A stretch of DNA of 64,000 bases from Pseudoxanthomonas daejeonensis (GCF_010093205.1 NZ_PDWN01000004.1:1-64000); one strand, 5' to 3'. Positions 9,922 to 20,236 are shown, numbered from the stretch's first letter. Numbers and translations: made by a program. Notes: generated by a model from the sequence alone, not told the origin.

Positions 9922-10443
9922 ATGTCCGCGGGTGCGTCTGCCGTGCAGGTTCCTGAAACGCTGGATGCCTGGCGGATGGTCGCCGCGAGGCGGCTGTTCG
10001 AGGGTCGCATGCCGTTGTCGGCGATGTCCCGGCTGGCCGGAAGCCTTGCCGACACCGCGGGCGAATGCAGCTTCACGCTGGAATTCGGCCAGGACGTGCT
10101 GCAGGTACCCTTCGTCGAACTGTCGATCGAAGCGGGACTGCCGCTGCTGTGCCAGCGCAGCCTGGAGCGGTTCGTTTTTCCGGTGAGGACCGTGCAGAGG
10201 CTCGGCCTGATCCGCGACGAATCGGAAGAGGCCGCGTTGCCGCCGGGATACGAGCCGCTGCTGGTGCCCGAGGATGGGCAGCTGCGGCCGGCGGAGCTGG
10301 TCGAGGACGAGCTCGTGCTTGCCCTGCCGGTGGTTCCGCTGGCGCCGGGCAGCGAGCCGGTCGAGCAGACGTGGTCTGCCGGTGAAGAGGAATTGCAGGC
10401 GGCCAGCCCGTTCGCGGCGCTGGTTTCGCTGAAGAAGAAGTAG
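9922..10443 (+). CDS. yceD: YceD family protein (DUF177), 23S rRNA accumulation protein
   Basis: A 173-residue acidic protein of the YceD/DUF177 family. The conserved block is [15 protein letters not shown] (about residues 81-95), including the single conserved Cys. A second conserved block is PPGYEPLLV. In E. coli and plants, YceD/DUF177 proteins affect 23S rRNA accumulation and are co-transcribed with rpmF. The same yceD-rpmF pairing is seen here with a 97-bp gap. The start at 9922 fits the family N-terminus. An upstream in-frame ATG at 9856 precedes the predicted promoter and was rejected. There is no Shine-Dalgarno sequence, consistent with a leaderless or near-leaderless mRNA. Confidence 0.9.
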   Translation: MSAGASAVQVPETLDAWRMVAARRLFEGRMPLSAMSRLAGSLADTAGECSFTLEFGQDVLQVPFVELSIEAGLPLLCQRSLERFVFPVRTVQRLGLIRDESEEAALPPGYEPLLVPEDGQLRPAELVEDELVLALPVVPLAPGSEPVEQTWSAGEEELQAASPFAALVSLKKK

Positions 10444-10540
10444 ACGGCCGCGCCGCCGCCGAAGGCGCCCTGGAACGACACCGGCGGGTGGCTTCAAGGT
10501 CCCACACACATACGCAATCAAACGAGTTTGGAGCAATCCC

Positions 10541-10735
10541 ATGGCTGTGCAGAAATCCCGTGTCACCCCGTCCCGCCGCGGCCAGCGCCGTTCCCACGAT
10601 GCGCTGACGGCCAAGCAGCTGGCGACCGACCCGACCACGGGCGAGATCCACCTGCGCCACCACGTCACCGCCGACGGCTACTACCGCGGCAAGAAGGTCA
10701 TCGCGACCAAGACCTCGGCGGTCGAGGAAGACTGA
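10541..10735 (+). CDS. rpmF: 50S ribosomal protein L32
   Basis: A 64-residue basic protein with the bL32 N-terminus [20 protein letters not shown], followed by the [16 protein letters not shown] segment. It lacks the four zinc-binding cysteines of C+ L32 forms, as in E. coli. GGAG precedes the ATG by 7-8 bases. It sits between yceD and fabH. plsX, which in E. coli separates rpmF from fabH, is absent. A perfect 10-bp stem-loop follows directly. Confidence 0.97.
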   Translation: MAVQKSRVTPSRRGQRRSHDALTAKQLATDPTTGEIHLRHHVTADGYYRGKKVIATKTSAVEED

Positions 10736-10746
10736 GCCTGACCCGT

Positions 10747-10769
10747 CGGGCGCGTGCTGCACGCGCCCG
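10747..10769 (+). repeat. stem-loop between rpmF and fabH
   Basis: CGGGCGCGTG and CACGCGCCCG form a perfect 10-bp stem with a CTG loop. No T-run follows, so it is a weak or Rho-assisted terminator, or an RNA-processing or stabilising structure behind rpmF, rather than a standard terminator. Confidence 0.5.
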
Positions 10770-10825
10770 GCCTGCGGTGCATGGAAAATCCCGGCTCCCG
10801 CGTGGAGCCTCAAGCGGGAATGCGC

Positions 10826-11806
10826 ATGAGCGAGCGGATCTATTCGCGCATCGCCGGAACCGGCAGCTACCTGCCGGAGAAGGTGGTGACCAACGCCGAC
10901 CTGGCCAAGCTCGTCGACACCAGCGATGAATGGATCCACTCCCGCACCGGCATCCGCGAGCGCCGGGTCGTGGCCGAGGGCCAGACCTCCAGCGACCTGG
11001 GTTTCCAGGCTGCGCTGAAGGCGATCGAAGCGGCCGGCGTATCGGTCGAGGACATCGACCTGATCGTGGTCGGCACGACCACGCCCGACTACGTGTTTCC
11101 GTCCACCGCCTGCCTCATCCAGCAGAAGCTGGGCGTGGCCGGCTGCGCGGCGTTCGACGTCAATGCGGCCTGCTCGGGTTTCGTGTTCGCGCTCAGCGTG
11201 GCCGACAAGTTCGTGCGCACCGGCACCTCGAAGACCGTGCTGGTGATCGGGGTCGAAACCCTGACCCGGATGGTGGACTGGACCGACCGCACCACCTGCG
11301 TGCTGTTCGGCGATGGCGCCGGTGCGGTCGTGCTCAAGGCCGATGCCGAGACCGGCATCCTGTCCACGCACCTGCACGCCGATGGCAGCAAGAAGGACCT
11401 GCTGCGCTGCCCCGTGGGCGTGTCCGCCGGATTCAGCGAAAACGAGCCCAACGCCGGCGTGCGCATCCAGATGGCCGGCAACGATGTGTTCAAGCACGCG
11501 GTCAAGGCGCTGGATTCGGTGGTCGACGAGACCCTCGAGGCCAACGGCCTGGACAAGCACGACCTGGACTGGCTGATCCCGCACCAGGCCAACCTGCGCA
11601 TCATCGAGGCCACCGCCAAGCGGCTGGACATGCCGATGGATCGCGTCATCGTCACCGTCGATCGCCATGGCAACACGTCGGCCGGTTCGGTGCCGCTCGC
11701 GCTGGACGAAGCGGTCCGGTCCGGTCGCGTGCAGCGCGGCCAGCTGCTGCTGCTCGAAGCGTTCGGCGGCGGTTTCACCTGGGGTTCGGCGCTGCTGCGC
11801 TACTGA
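10826..11806 (+). CDS. fabH: beta-ketoacyl-ACP synthase III
   Basis: A 326-residue thiolase-fold enzyme that condenses acetyl-CoA with malonyl-ACP to start fatty-acid synthesis. The Cys-His-Asn triad is visible as Cys116 (AACSGF), His253 (PHQAN) and Asn283 (HGNTS). The N-terminus ([14 protein letters not shown]) and the TGIRERR segment are also typical. The ATG at 10826 was chosen because GGGA lies 6 bases upstream. An ATG at 10820 would have no spacer, and longer starts read through the hairpin. An intrinsic terminator follows at 11855-11888, so fabH ends a transcription unit here. Confidence 0.97.
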   Translation: MSERIYSRIAGTGSYLPEKVVTNADLAKLVDTSDEWIHSRTGIRERRVVAEGQTSSDLGFQAALKAIEAAGVSVEDIDLIVVGTTTPDYVFPSTACLIQQKLGVAGCAAFDVNAACSGFVFALSVADKFVRTGTSKTVLVIGVETLTRMVDWTDRTTCVLFGDGAGAVVLKADAETGILSTHLHADGSKKDLLRCPVGVSAGFSENEPNAGVRIQMAGNDVFKHAVKALDSVVDETLEANGLDKHDLDWLIPHQANLRIIEATAKRLDMPMDRVIVTVDRHGNTSAGSVPLALDEAVRSGRVQRGQLLLLEAFGGGFTWGSALLRY

Positions 11807-11854
11807 CCGGCGGGCTGACTGCCGCGCTCCGATGGAGCTGCGAACCTGTTTGAC

Positions 11855-11888
11855 GAAGGCCGCGCATTGCGCGGCCTTCCGCTTTTTT
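11855..11888 (+). terminator. intrinsic terminator after fabH
   Basis: GAAGGCCGCGC (11855-11865), loop ATT, and GCGCGGCCTTC (11869-11879) form an 11-bp perfect stem followed by CGC and six T residues (11883-11888). This is a textbook Rho-independent terminator on the plus strand. It separates fabH from fabD. Confidence 0.85.
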
Positions 11889-11936
11889 GGGCCCGCATGC
11901 GGGCATTCGCGTGGTTCGCGCACATACGGCGCGGTA

Positions 11937-11966
11937 CAGACAAACGCGCGGGATCGCCCGTATCAT
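11937..11966 (+). promoter_or_regulatory. candidate promoter of fabD
   Basis: CAGACA (11937-11942) and TATCAT (11961-11966) are 18 bases apart, each close to the sigma-70 boxes. A promoter is expected here because an intrinsic terminator lies directly upstream and fabD begins at 11996. Confidence 0.4.
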
Positions 11967-11995
11967 CGCCGCTCTTTCTCGATCTGCGGCTGCGC

Positions 11996-12937
11996 GTGAC
12001 CGATCCGACGCTCGCTTTTGTATTTCCCGGACAGGGTTCCCAGTCCGTCGGCATGCTCGCCGAACTGGCCGAGCTGCACCCGCAGGTCCGCGAAGTCTTC
12101 GCCGAAGCTTCCGATGGTGCCGGCGTGGACCTCTGGGCGCTGTCGCAGGGCGGCCCGGAAGAGATGCTCAACCGCACCGAATACACCCAGCCGGCACTGC
12201 TGGCCGCGGGCATCGCGGTGTGGCGTGCCTGGCAGGCGCAGGGGGGGGCGCAGCCTGCGCTGCTCGCCGGCCACAGCTTGGGCGAGTACACCGCGCTGGT
12301 GGCCGCTGGCGCACTGTCGCTGCGGGACGGCGCGCACCTGGTGCGCCTGCGCGGGCAGCTGATGCAGGACGCCGCACCCGCCGGCACCGGCGCCATGGCG
12401 GCCGTGCTTGGCGCCGAAGACGCGTTGGTGCTGGAAGTTTGCGAACAGGCGTCCGGCAGCCAGGTCGTCGTCCCGGCCAACTACAACTCGCCGGGACAGA
12501 TCGTGATCGGCGGCGATGCAGCGGCGGTGGACCGCGCGCTGGCGCTGCTGGCCGAGCGCGGCGTGCGCAAGACGGTGAAGCTGGCGGTGAGCGTGCCCTC
12601 GCATACGCCGCTGATGCGCGAAGCCGCCAACCGCCTGGCCGAAGCGATGGCCGGCATGGCCTGGCACGCGCCGGCATTGCCGGTGGTGCAGAACGTCGAC
12701 GCGCAATCGCATGCCGGACTGGACGCGATCCGCGATGCACTCGTGCGCCAGCTGTACCTGCCGGTGCGCTGGACCGATTGCGTGCAGGCGCTGGGCGCAT
12801 GCGGCGCCACCCGGGTGGCCGAGTGCGGTCCGGGCAGGGTATTGGCCGGCCTGGCCAAGCGCATCGACAAGTCGCTCGACGCCCGCGCGATCGGCGCGGT
12901 CGGCGACTTCGAATCGGCACTGGCCGACTGGCGCTGA
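11996..12937 (+). CDS. fabD: malonyl-CoA:ACP transacylase
   Basis: A 313-residue acyltransferase that moves the malonyl group from CoA to ACP. The FPGQGSQSVGM opening, nucleophile Ser94 in GHSLGEY and partner His203 in PSHTPLM are all present. The GTG at 11996 gives the canonical N-terminus VTDPTLAFVFPGQG. Upstream extension would run into the fabH terminator. No clear Shine-Dalgarno sequence is visible. It is followed by fabG after 60 bp and very probably forms one unit with it. Confidence 0.97.
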   Translation: MTDPTLAFVFPGQGSQSVGMLAELAELHPQVREVFAEASDGAGVDLWALSQGGPEEMLNRTEYTQPALLAAGIAVWRAWQAQGGAQPALLAGHSLGEYTALVAAGALSLRDGAHLVRLRGQLMQDAAPAGTGAMAAVLGAEDALVLEVCEQASGSQVVVPANYNSPGQIVIGGDAAAVDRALALLAERGVRKTVKLAVSVPSHTPLMREAANRLAEAMAGMAWHAPALPVVQNVDAQSHAGLDAIRDALVRQLYLPVRWTDCVQALGACGATRVAECGPGRVLAGLAKRIDKSLDARAIGAVGDFESALADWR

Positions 12938-12997
12938 TACGTTACGCGGCGCCGCGGATCACGCCGCACCGCCACTCCTGGACATACGAGGCCCATC

Positions 12998-13759
12998 ATG
13001 AGTTCCATGCCTGTTGACAGCCGGCCCCTCGCCGGCGAGATCGCGCTGGTCACCGGCGCCAGCCGTGGCATCGGCGCGGCCATTGCCGACGAACTGGCCG
13101 CGCGCGGCGCGACCGTGATCGGCACGGCGACCAGCGACGGTGGTGCCGAGGCCATCGGCGGTCGCCTGGCCGCCCATGGCGGCCATGGCCGCAAGCTCGA
13201 CGTCACCGACGCCGGTGCGGTCGAAGCCCTGATCGACGCGATCGGCAAGGAGTTCGGCGCGGTCTCGATCCTGGTCAACAACGCCGGCATCACCCGCGAC
13301 AACCTGCTGATGCGGATGAAGGAAGAAGACTGGCAGGCGATCCTGGACACCAACCTGACCAGCGTCTATCGCACCTCCAAGGCGGTGATGCGCGGGATGA
13401 TGAAGGCGCGCAAGGGCCGCATCGTCAACATCGCCTCGGTGATTGGCGCGACCGGCAACGCCGGCCAGGCCAACTACGCCGCGGCCAAGGCCGGGATCAT
13501 CGCGTTCTCCAAGTCGCTGGCCAAGGAGATCGGCAGCCGCAACGTCACCGTGAATGTCGTGGCGCCGGGCTTCATCGACACCGACATGACCCGCGACCTG
13601 CCCGAGGACGCCAAGAACGCCATGCTCGGCCAGATCGCGCTCGGCCGCCTCGGCGAGCCGGCCGACATCGCCCGTGCGGTCGCCTACCTGGCCGGCCCGG
13701 ATGCCGGGTACATCACCGGCGAAACCCTGCACGTGAACGGCGGCATGTACATGGCCTGA
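12998..13759 (+). CDS. fabG: 3-oxoacyl-ACP reductase
   Basis: A 253-residue short-chain dehydrogenase that reduces beta-ketoacyl-ACP with NADPH. It has the Rossmann motif TGASRGIG (about residues 20-27), the NNAG motif and the catalytic residues Ser147 (NIASVIG), Tyr160 and Lys164 (NYAAAK). The C-terminus (ETLHVNGGMYMA) is the usual FabG end. The start at 12998 (MSSMPVD) is the first ATG; an alternative ATG at 13007 is three codons in. A complex inverted-repeat region separates fabG from acpP. Confidence 0.97.
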   Translation: MSSMPVDSRPLAGEIALVTGASRGIGAAIADELAARGATVIGTATSDGGAEAIGGRLAAHGGHGRKLDVTDAGAVEALIDAIGKEFGAVSILVNNAGITRDNLLMRMKEEDWQAILDTNLTSVYRTSKAVMRGMMKARKGRIVNIASVIGATGNAGQANYAAAKAGIIAFSKSLAKEIGSRNVTVNVVAPGFIDTDMTRDLPEDAKNAMLGQIALGRLGEPADIARAVAYLAGPDAGYITGETLHVNGGMYMA

Positions 13760-13784
13760 CGGCCGGTCGCCAGAACAAGGATTT

Positions 13785-13849
13785 CAAAAGCCGCGTAAGC
13801 TTTTGATCCGGTTGCGGTTGCAGGGCAGTGCCCGCCGCCGCGGCTTTTG
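13785..13849 (+). promoter_or_regulatory. mutually exclusive stem-loops in the fabG-acpP gap
   Basis: The arm CAAAAGCCGCG (13785-13795) can pair perfectly with CGCGGCTTTTG (13839-13849), enclosing 43 bases. Its first 7 bases can instead pair with GCTTTTG (13799-13805) to give a short 7-bp hairpin with a 7-base loop. The two structures compete for the same 5' arm, as in attenuators or RNA switches. The acpP ATG lies 91 bases after the second arm. No protein binding site I know matches these repeats. Confidence 0.5.
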
Positions 13850-13940
13850 ACTACACTATCCGCCCTGTGGACAGTGAACCCCGCGTCGACGCATGTCGGC
13901 GCATCGTATCGACAACAACTCCGCCTGGAGCAGCAAACCC

Positions 13941-14180
13941 ATGAGTACCATCGAAGAGCGCGTCAAGAAAATCGTCGTCGAACAGCTCGGCGTCAAGGAA
14001 GATGAAGTGACCAACAGCGCATCGTTCGTCGACGACCTGGGCGCCGACTCGCTCGACACCGTCGAGCTGGTGATGGCGCTGGAAGAAGAGTTCGAGTGCG
14101 AGATCCCGGACGAAGAGGCCGAGAAGATCACCTCCGTCCAGCAGGCGATCGACTACATCAAGGCGCACGTCAAGAGCTGA
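13941..14180 (+). CDS. acpP: acyl carrier protein
   Basis: A 79-residue acidic helical protein. The phosphopantetheine attachment residue is Ser37 in the [12 protein letters not shown] motif. The N-terminus ([12 protein letters not shown]) and the length are standard for the fatty-acid ACP. GGAG lies 10 bases before the ATG. The gene is flanked by stem-loops on both sides, competing hairpins upstream and two tandem hairpins downstream, fitting the need for far higher ACP expression than its neighbours. Confidence 0.98.
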   Translation: MSTIEERVKKIVVEQLGVKEDEVTNSASFVDDLGADSLDTVELVMALEEEFECEIPDEEAEKITSVQQAIDYIKAHVKS

Positions 14181-14191
14181 CGCGCGCCGCG

Positions 14192-14256
14192 CCGCGGACC
14201 GTCCAGTGCGGTCCGCGGAGCCGCAGCAAAACCGGGGCCGCTGCGTGCGGCCCCGG
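14192..14256 (+). repeat. two tandem GC-rich hairpins after acpP
   Basis: CCGCGGACCG/CGGTCCGCGG (14192-14201 and 14209-14218, 7-base loop) is followed by CCGGGGCCGC/GCGGCCCCGG (14232-14241 and 14247-14256, 5-base loop). Both stems are perfect 10-mers. No T-tract follows, so they are more likely partial terminators or 3' stabilisers of a short acpP mRNA than full intrinsic terminators. Confidence 0.55.
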
Positions 14257-14333
14257 GCGCGTCTGGCTCCCTGCCAGCGCGCCGGACGCAACACCGATCC
14301 AGAGAATCCGATCCGGAACAGCAGGAGCCCCCT

Positions 14334-15572
<1,239 letters not shown>

Positions 15573-15579
15573 TTGCCCG

Positions 15580-15597
15580 GGACGCGCAGGCGCGTCC
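15580..15597 (+). repeat. small hairpin after fabF
   Basis: GGACGCGC and GCGCGTCC form a perfect 8-bp stem with an AG loop, 8 bases after the fabF stop. No T-run follows. It may mark a partial transcription boundary before pabB. Confidence 0.35.
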
Positions 15598-15702
15598 ATC
15601 ACCACCGGGGCTGGCGCCGCCCCGCACGACGGCCACGGTCTTCGCGCGGAACACGGCACCGGCCCCGCGTCTTTTCCGCACCGCACGTCGTACAGGGACA
15701 CG

Positions 15703-17061
15703 ATGCTCCGCTTCCAACCGCTTCCCGCCGACACCGACCTGCTGGCGCTGCACCGGCAGGCGCCAGCGCGCTATCCGCTGCTGATGGAATCGGTGGCGTC
15801 GGGCACCGTGCAGGGGCGCTGGGACCTGCTGCTGGTCGCCGACGGGAGCGGACTGCGCCTCGATGCCGATGGTGTTACCCGCGACCTGGCGGGCGTCGCC
15901 CAGGCCGGGACGTTCCTGGAAGCACTCGACGCGCACTGGCAGCAGGCGCGGACGCCGGCCGAAGAGCCACGCTGGCCGTTCCACGGTGGCTGGGCCCTGC
16001 TGCTGGACTACGAGCTGGCCGCGCAGGTCGAACCGGTGCTCGCGCTGCCGGCGCGCGCCGCGGGCGGACGTCCTCCGGCGCTGGCGCTGCGCTGCCCGGC
16101 GGCCGTGCTGCGCGACCGAGCCAGTGGCGAATGCGTCGCGCTGGCCGAGGAACCGCATGCCGCACTGCTCGATGCCATCGCGTCGGACCTGCGGGCCGCA
16201 GGCGACATGCCGGCGTTGCCGTGCTGGCAACCTCCGATCGAGCTCTCGGAGGACGACCCGCAGCGTTTCCTCGATGGCGTCGAGCGCATCCTCGAGTACC
16301 TCCGCGCCGGCGACGTGTTCCAGGTGAATCTCTCGCGCAGCTGGCGCGCGCGTTTCGACGCGCCACTGGATCCTGCTGCGCTGTACGCGCGACTGCGCCA
16401 GGCCAATCCGGCGCCCTTCGCAGGCCTGTTCGCCGGAGATGGCTGGGCGGTGGCCAGTTCCTCGCCCGAACGCCTGGTGTCGGTGCGCGGCCGCGTGGCC
16501 GAGACCCGGCCGATCGCCGGTACCCGCCCGCGGTTCGAGGGCGATGACGATGCCGCGCGGATACGCGAGCTGGTCGGGCACCCCAAGGAGCGCGCCGAGC
16601 ACGTGATGCTGATCGACCTGGAACGCAACGACCTGGGCCGCGTCTGCGAGCCGGGCAGCGTGCAGGTGGACGAGCTGATGACGGTGGAAAGCTACGCGCA
16701 CGTGCACCACATCGTCAGCAACGTGCGCGGCATCCTGCGCGAGGACGCCACCCCGGGGCAGGTGATCGCGGCGGTGTATCCGGGCGGCACGATCACCGGC
16801 TGCCCGAAGGTGCGCTGCATGCAGATCATCGCCGAGCTGGAAGCCACCCCGCGCGGTGCGTACACCGGCGCGATCGGCTGGCTGGGTCGCGATGGCGACC
16901 TGGACCTGAACATCCTGATCCGCAGCGCCGAGGTCCAGGGGTGCGAGGCGGTATTCCGCACCGGCGCCGGGATCGTCGCCGACTCGGTGCCCGGGCGCGA
17001 ACTGGACGAGACGCGGGCCAAGGCGCGCGGCCTGCTGCGTGCGCTGGAGCCTTGGGCATGA
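15703..17061 (+). CDS. pabB: chorismate-binding aminodeoxychorismate synthase component I (PabB), PIAGT variant
   Basis: A 452-residue chorismate-utilising enzyme. The C-terminal domain carries AEHVMLIDLERNDLGR, GGTITGCPK and RTGAGIVADS motifs. By length (E. coli PabB 453) and position between fabF and mltG, where E. coli has pabC, it is most likely PabB, making aminodeoxychorismate for folate. However, the motif around residue 272 reads RPIAGTRPR. E. coli PabB has PIKGT with an active-site Lys, while PIAGT is typical of anthranilate synthase TrpE. No glutamine amidotransferase subunit (pabA/trpG) is nearby. ATG 15703 follows AGGGA. Confidence 0.85.
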   Translation: MLRFQPLPADTDLLALHRQAPARYPLLMESVASGTVQGRWDLLLVADGSGLRLDADGVTRDLAGVAQAGTFLEALDAHWQQARTPAEEPRWPFHGGWALLLDYELAAQVEPVLALPARAAGGRPPALALRCPAAVLRDRASGECVALAEEPHAALLDAIASDLRAAGDMPALPCWQPPIELSEDDPQRFLDGVERILEYLRAGDVFQVNLSRSWRARFDAPLDPAALYARLRQANPAPFAGLFAGDGWAVASSSPERLVSVRGRVAETRPIAGTRPRFEGDDDAARIRELVGHPKERAEHVMLIDLERNDLGRVCEPGSVQVDELMTVESYAHVHHIVSNVRGILREDATPGQVIAAVYPGGTITGCPKVRCMQIIAELEATPRGAYTGAIGWLGRDGDLDLNILIRSAEVQGCEAVFRTGAGIVADSVPGRELDETRAKARGLLRALEPWA

Positions 17062-17130
17062 GCAGTGTCGCCACCAGGGTCGGCATGTCGGCGCGGTATG
17101 CTGGCCGCCATCGGAATCGAAGAGGTGATC

Positions 17131-18219
17131 GTGGCTGACGGACGTCGAAGCGCATTGCGCTGGGGGCTGGGGGGGTTGTGCCTGCTGCTGCTCGCCACGG
17201 CCGCGGTGGCGGCCTGGGGTTGGGTGCATTACCAGCGCTTCGCCGATGCGCCGGCCGCCAGCGGCGAGACCGCGGCGAGCTTGCGGATCGAGCGCGGCGA
17301 CGGCTTCGCCACCGTGCTTGGGCGTCTGCGCGAGGCCGGCATCGATGCCGGGCACGACATCGAGTGGCGCCTGCTGGCGCGGCACATGGATGCCGCCGGC
17401 CGCTTGAAGGTGGGCGAGTACGCGCTCGATCCGGGCCTGACCCCGCGCGAACTGCTGCAGCGCATGCGCGACGGGCGCGTGGTCCAGTACCGCGTCACCC
17501 TGGTGGAGGGCTGGAACTTCCGCCAGGTGCGCGCCGCACTGGCCGCCGCCGATCCGCTGGAACACGAGACCACCGGCATGGACGACGCGGCGCTGATGGC
17601 CGCGCTCGACCAGCCGGGCCAGCACCCCGAAGGCCGCTTCCTCCCCGAGACCTACCTGTACCAGCGCGGCGACAGCGACCTGGACGTGTTGCGGCGTGCG
17701 CACGCGGCGATGGTGCAGGCGCTGGCGCAGGCATGGGACTCGCGCGCGGCGGATGTTCCGCTGAAGACGGCCGATGACGCGCTGGTCCTGGCGTCGATCG
17801 TGGAGAAGGAAACCGGGCAGGCGCACGAGCGCCCGCAGATCGCCGGCGTGTTCGCCCGGCGGCTGCGGCAGGGCATGCTCCTGCAGACCGATCCGACCGT
17901 GATCTACGGGATGGGCAGCAGCTATGACGGCAACATCCGCAGGCGCGACCTGACCACCGACACGCCCTACAACACCTACACCCGCGCCGGCCTGCCGCCC
18001 ACGCCCATCGCCATGCCCGGCCGCGCCGCACTGCAGGCGGCGGTTAACCCGGCGCCCGGCGACGCGCTGTACTTCGTCTCGCGCAACGACGGCAGCCACA
18101 TCTTCTCGGCGACCTATGCCGAACACCGCGCCGCGGTGGACTGCTACCAGCGCAAGCGTTGCCCGGCCACGCCCGCCGCGACGCCGGCACAGGCACCCGA
18201 GGGAGCGCTGCGGCGATGA
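17131..18219 (+). CDS. mltG: endolytic murein transglycosylase MltG (YceG-like)
   Basis: A 362-residue inner-membrane protein. A single hydrophobic helix (about residues 12-30) anchors a periplasmic domain that starts with a LysM-like subdomain and continues with the YceG catalytic core. The catalytic Glu225 lies in [10 protein letters not shown], and [13 protein letters not shown] and [14 protein letters not shown] are also family motifs. MltG cuts nascent glycan strands and sets their length. The GTG at 17131 has GAGG 5 bases upstream and gives a short cytoplasmic tail before the helix. The stop overlaps tmk (ATGA). Confidence 0.93.
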   Translation: MADGRRSALRWGLGGLCLLLLATAAVAAWGWVHYQRFADAPAASGETAASLRIERGDGFATVLGRLREAGIDAGHDIEWRLLARHMDAAGRLKVGEYALDPGLTPRELLQRMRDGRVVQYRVTLVEGWNFRQVRAALAAADPLEHETTGMDDAALMAALDQPGQHPEGRFLPETYLYQRGDSDLDVLRRAHAAMVQALAQAWDSRAADVPLKTADDALVLASIVEKETGQAHERPQIAGVFARRLRQGMLLQTDPTVIYGMGSSYDGNIRRRDLTTDTPYNTYTRAGLPPTPIAMPGRAALQAAVNPAPGDALYFVSRNDGSHIFSATYAEHRAAVDCYQRKRCPATPAATPAQAPEGALRR

Positions 18220-18890
18220 GCGAGGCGATCCTGGCGCATCCGCGCTTCATCAGCCTGGAAGGCGGCGAGGGCGCGGGCAAGAGCACCGCGATCGCCTCGT
18301 TGCGCGACGTGCTGCAAAAGCGTGGGCATGAAGTACTGCTGACGCGCGAACCCGGCGGTACGCCGCTGGCCGAACGCATCCGCGCATTGATGCTCGACAA
18401 TCGCCAGGCCCTGCGTGGCGATGGCGACGAGGACGAGCCGTTGTCGGCCGAAGCCGAACTGCTGCTGGTGTTCGCCGCGCGTGCCCAGCACGTGCGCCAG
18501 GTGATCCGGCCGGCGCTGCAACGCGGCGTGTTCGTGGTCAGCGATCGCTTCACCGATTCCAGTTACGCCTACCAGGGCGACGGCCGTGGCCTGGACATGG
18601 GCTGGATCGCGGAACTGGAGCGGCGTGCGGTCGGCCTGCGGCCCGCGCTGACCCTGCTGCTCGACCTGGATGTGCGCGAGGGCCGTGCCCGTATCGCCGG
18701 CCGCGACCTGTGGCCGGACCGGATCGAGAGCGAGCAGGACGATTTCTTCGAGCGCGTCCGCGCCGGCTTCCGCCGCCGCGCGGCCGCCGAGCCGGAACGC
18801 TTCCGCGTGGTCGATGCCGCGCGCACGCCCGGCGAGGTGGGCGAGGCGGTGGCCGCCGCGCTCATTGCTTGGCTGGAGCGTGCGTCATGA
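18216..18890 (+). CDS. tmk: thymidylate kinase
   Basis: A 224-residue P-loop kinase phosphorylating dTMP to dTDP. It shows the P-loop [11 protein letters not shown] (about residues 15-25), the TREPGG motif of the dTMP site, the [12 protein letters not shown] motif and a C-terminal lid with RxxR-like arginines. The start overlaps the mltG stop by 4 bases and the 3' end overlaps holB by 4, so all three are translationally coupled. This is the same order as yceG-tmk-holB in E. coli. Confidence 0.96.
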   Translation: MSEAILAHPRFISLEGGEGAGKSTAIASLRDVLQKRGHEVLLTREPGGTPLAERIRALMLDNRQALRGDGDEDEPLSAEAELLLVFAARAQHVRQVIRPALQRGVFVVSDRFTDSSYAYQGDGRGLDMGWIAELERRAVGLRPALTLLLDLDVREGRARIAGRDLWPDRIESEQDDFFERVRAGFRRRAAAEPERFRVVDAARTPGEVGEAVAAALIAWLERAS

Positions 18891-19849
18891 ATGAAGCACT
18901 GGCACCGTGGCAGCAACGCGTCCACGACCAGGCACTGGCAACGCTGGCCGCCGGGCGCCTGGGCCACGCGCTGCTGCTGTGCGGCCCGTCCGGGCTCGGC
19001 AAGCGGGCAGTCGCCGACCGCATGGCCGCCTACGTGCTGTCCGCAGGCGATCCGGTCGCCGAAGCGCGCAACCGGCCGTTGATCGCCGCGGGCACGCATC
19101 CGGACCTGCACGTGGTCTCGTTCATGCCCAACCGCGAAGGCACGCGCCTGCGCACCGAGATCGTGATCGAGCAGATCCGCGAGCTCGGCCGGCAACTGTC
19201 GCTGACCCCGCAGTACGGCCGCGCGCAGGTCGCGATCATCGATCCGGCCGACGCGCTCAACGGTTCGGCCGGCAACGCGTTGCTCAAGACCCTGGAAGAG
19301 CCCGTCCCCGGACGTTACCTGTGGCTGGTGAGTGCGCGGCCGGGACGGCTGCCGGCGACCATCCGCAGCCGTTGCCAGCGCCTGGAGTTCCGCCTGCCGC
19401 CACGCGAGGAGGGCCTGGCCTGGCTGCAGGGGCGCGGCCATGCCGCGGCGGCGGCCAGCGACGCGCTGCAGGCCGCGCAGGACCATCCGGGCCTGGCCGA
19501 CGTGTGGCTGCGCGGCGATGGGCTGGCCTTGCGGCGCGAGGTCGCCGCCGACCTGGGGGCCCTGGAAACCGGCCGGGCCGATCCGCTGGAGGCCGCGTTG
19601 CGCTGGAGCGCGGACGAGCGTGCGGTCGAGCGGCTGGCGCATGCCGCCGAACACGTCCGCGACCAGGCCGGCCGTGCCGGCTTGACCGATCCGGACCGAT
19701 TGCACAAGCTGGCGGCCTGGTTCGACGCCGCCAACCGTGCACGTGAACTGCTGCGCAGCACGGTGCGCGCCGACCTCGTGATGACAGATCTGCTGCTGGC
19801 CTGGCGCGACGCATCGCGCCAGCAGGCGGGCAAAGGGGACAACCGATGA
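18887..19849 (+). CDS. holB: DNA polymerase III subunit delta' without zinc-finger cysteines
   Basis: A 320-residue clamp-loader subunit. The N-terminal AAA+ domain has a degenerate P-loop ([11 protein letters not shown]), the conserved [10 protein letters not shown] motif and the arginine-finger motif RSRCQ. In E. coli delta', four cysteines form a zinc module just before the AGTHPD motif. Here that insert is shortened and contains no cysteine ([19 protein letters not shown]). The gene overlaps tmk and pilZ by 4 bases on each side. Confidence 0.94.
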   Translation: MNEALAPWQQRVHDQALATLAAGRLGHALLLCGPSGLGKRAVADRMAAYVLSAGDPVAEARNRPLIAAGTHPDLHVVSFMPNREGTRLRTEIVIEQIRELGRQLSLTPQYGRAQVAIIDPADALNGSAGNALLKTLEEPVPGRYLWLVSARPGRLPATIRSRCQRLEFRLPPREEGLAWLQGRGHAAAAASDALQAAQDHPGLADVWLRGDGLALRREVAADLGALETGRADPLEAALRWSADERAVERLAHAAEHVRDQAGRAGLTDPDRLHKLAAWFDAANRARELLRSTVRADLVMTDLLLAWRDASRQQAGKGDNR

Positions 19850-20199
19850 GTGCTGCAAGCGGTCGCCAGGGCATCCTGTCGCTGGCGGTGAAAGACAAGG
19901 CCGCGCTGTACAACGCGTACATGCCCTACATCCGGCATGGCGGCATCTTCGTGCCCACGCCCAAGCGGTATTTCCTGGGCGACGAGGTGTTCCTGCTGCT
20001 GACCCTGCCCGATTCCAGCGATCGCCTGCCGATCGCCGGCAAGGTGGTCTGGGTGACCCCGGCCGGCGCGCAGGGCAACCGCACCGCCGGCATCGGCGTG
20101 CAGTTCCCCGAAGGCGCGGAGGGCGAGGCGGTGAAGAACCGGGTCGAGACCCTGCTGGCCGGAACGCTCAACGCGGACAAGCCGACCCAGACGATGTGA
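19846..20199 (+). CDS. pilZ: PilZ-domain type IV pilus protein, non-canonical
   Basis: A 117-residue PilZ-domain protein like Pseudomonas PilZ and the Xanthomonas orthologue that contacts FimX and PilB in twitching motility. Motifs GGIFVPTPKRYFLGDEV and GKVVWVTP fit the family. The c-di-GMP-binding RxxxR and D/NxSxxG motifs are absent at the N-terminus, so it should not bind c-di-GMP itself. The ATG overlaps the holB stop (ATGA), the usual holB-pilZ linkage in this group. Confidence 0.94.
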   Translation: MSAASGRQGILSLAVKDKAALYNAYMPYIRHGGIFVPTPKRYFLGDEVFLLLTLPDSSDRLPIAGKVVWVTPAGAQGNRTAGIGVQFPEGAEGEAVKNRVETLLAGTLNADKPTQTM

Positions 20200-20236
20200 C
20201 CGCCCCTTGAAGGCGATAGCCCGGGAGTAAGCGTCG

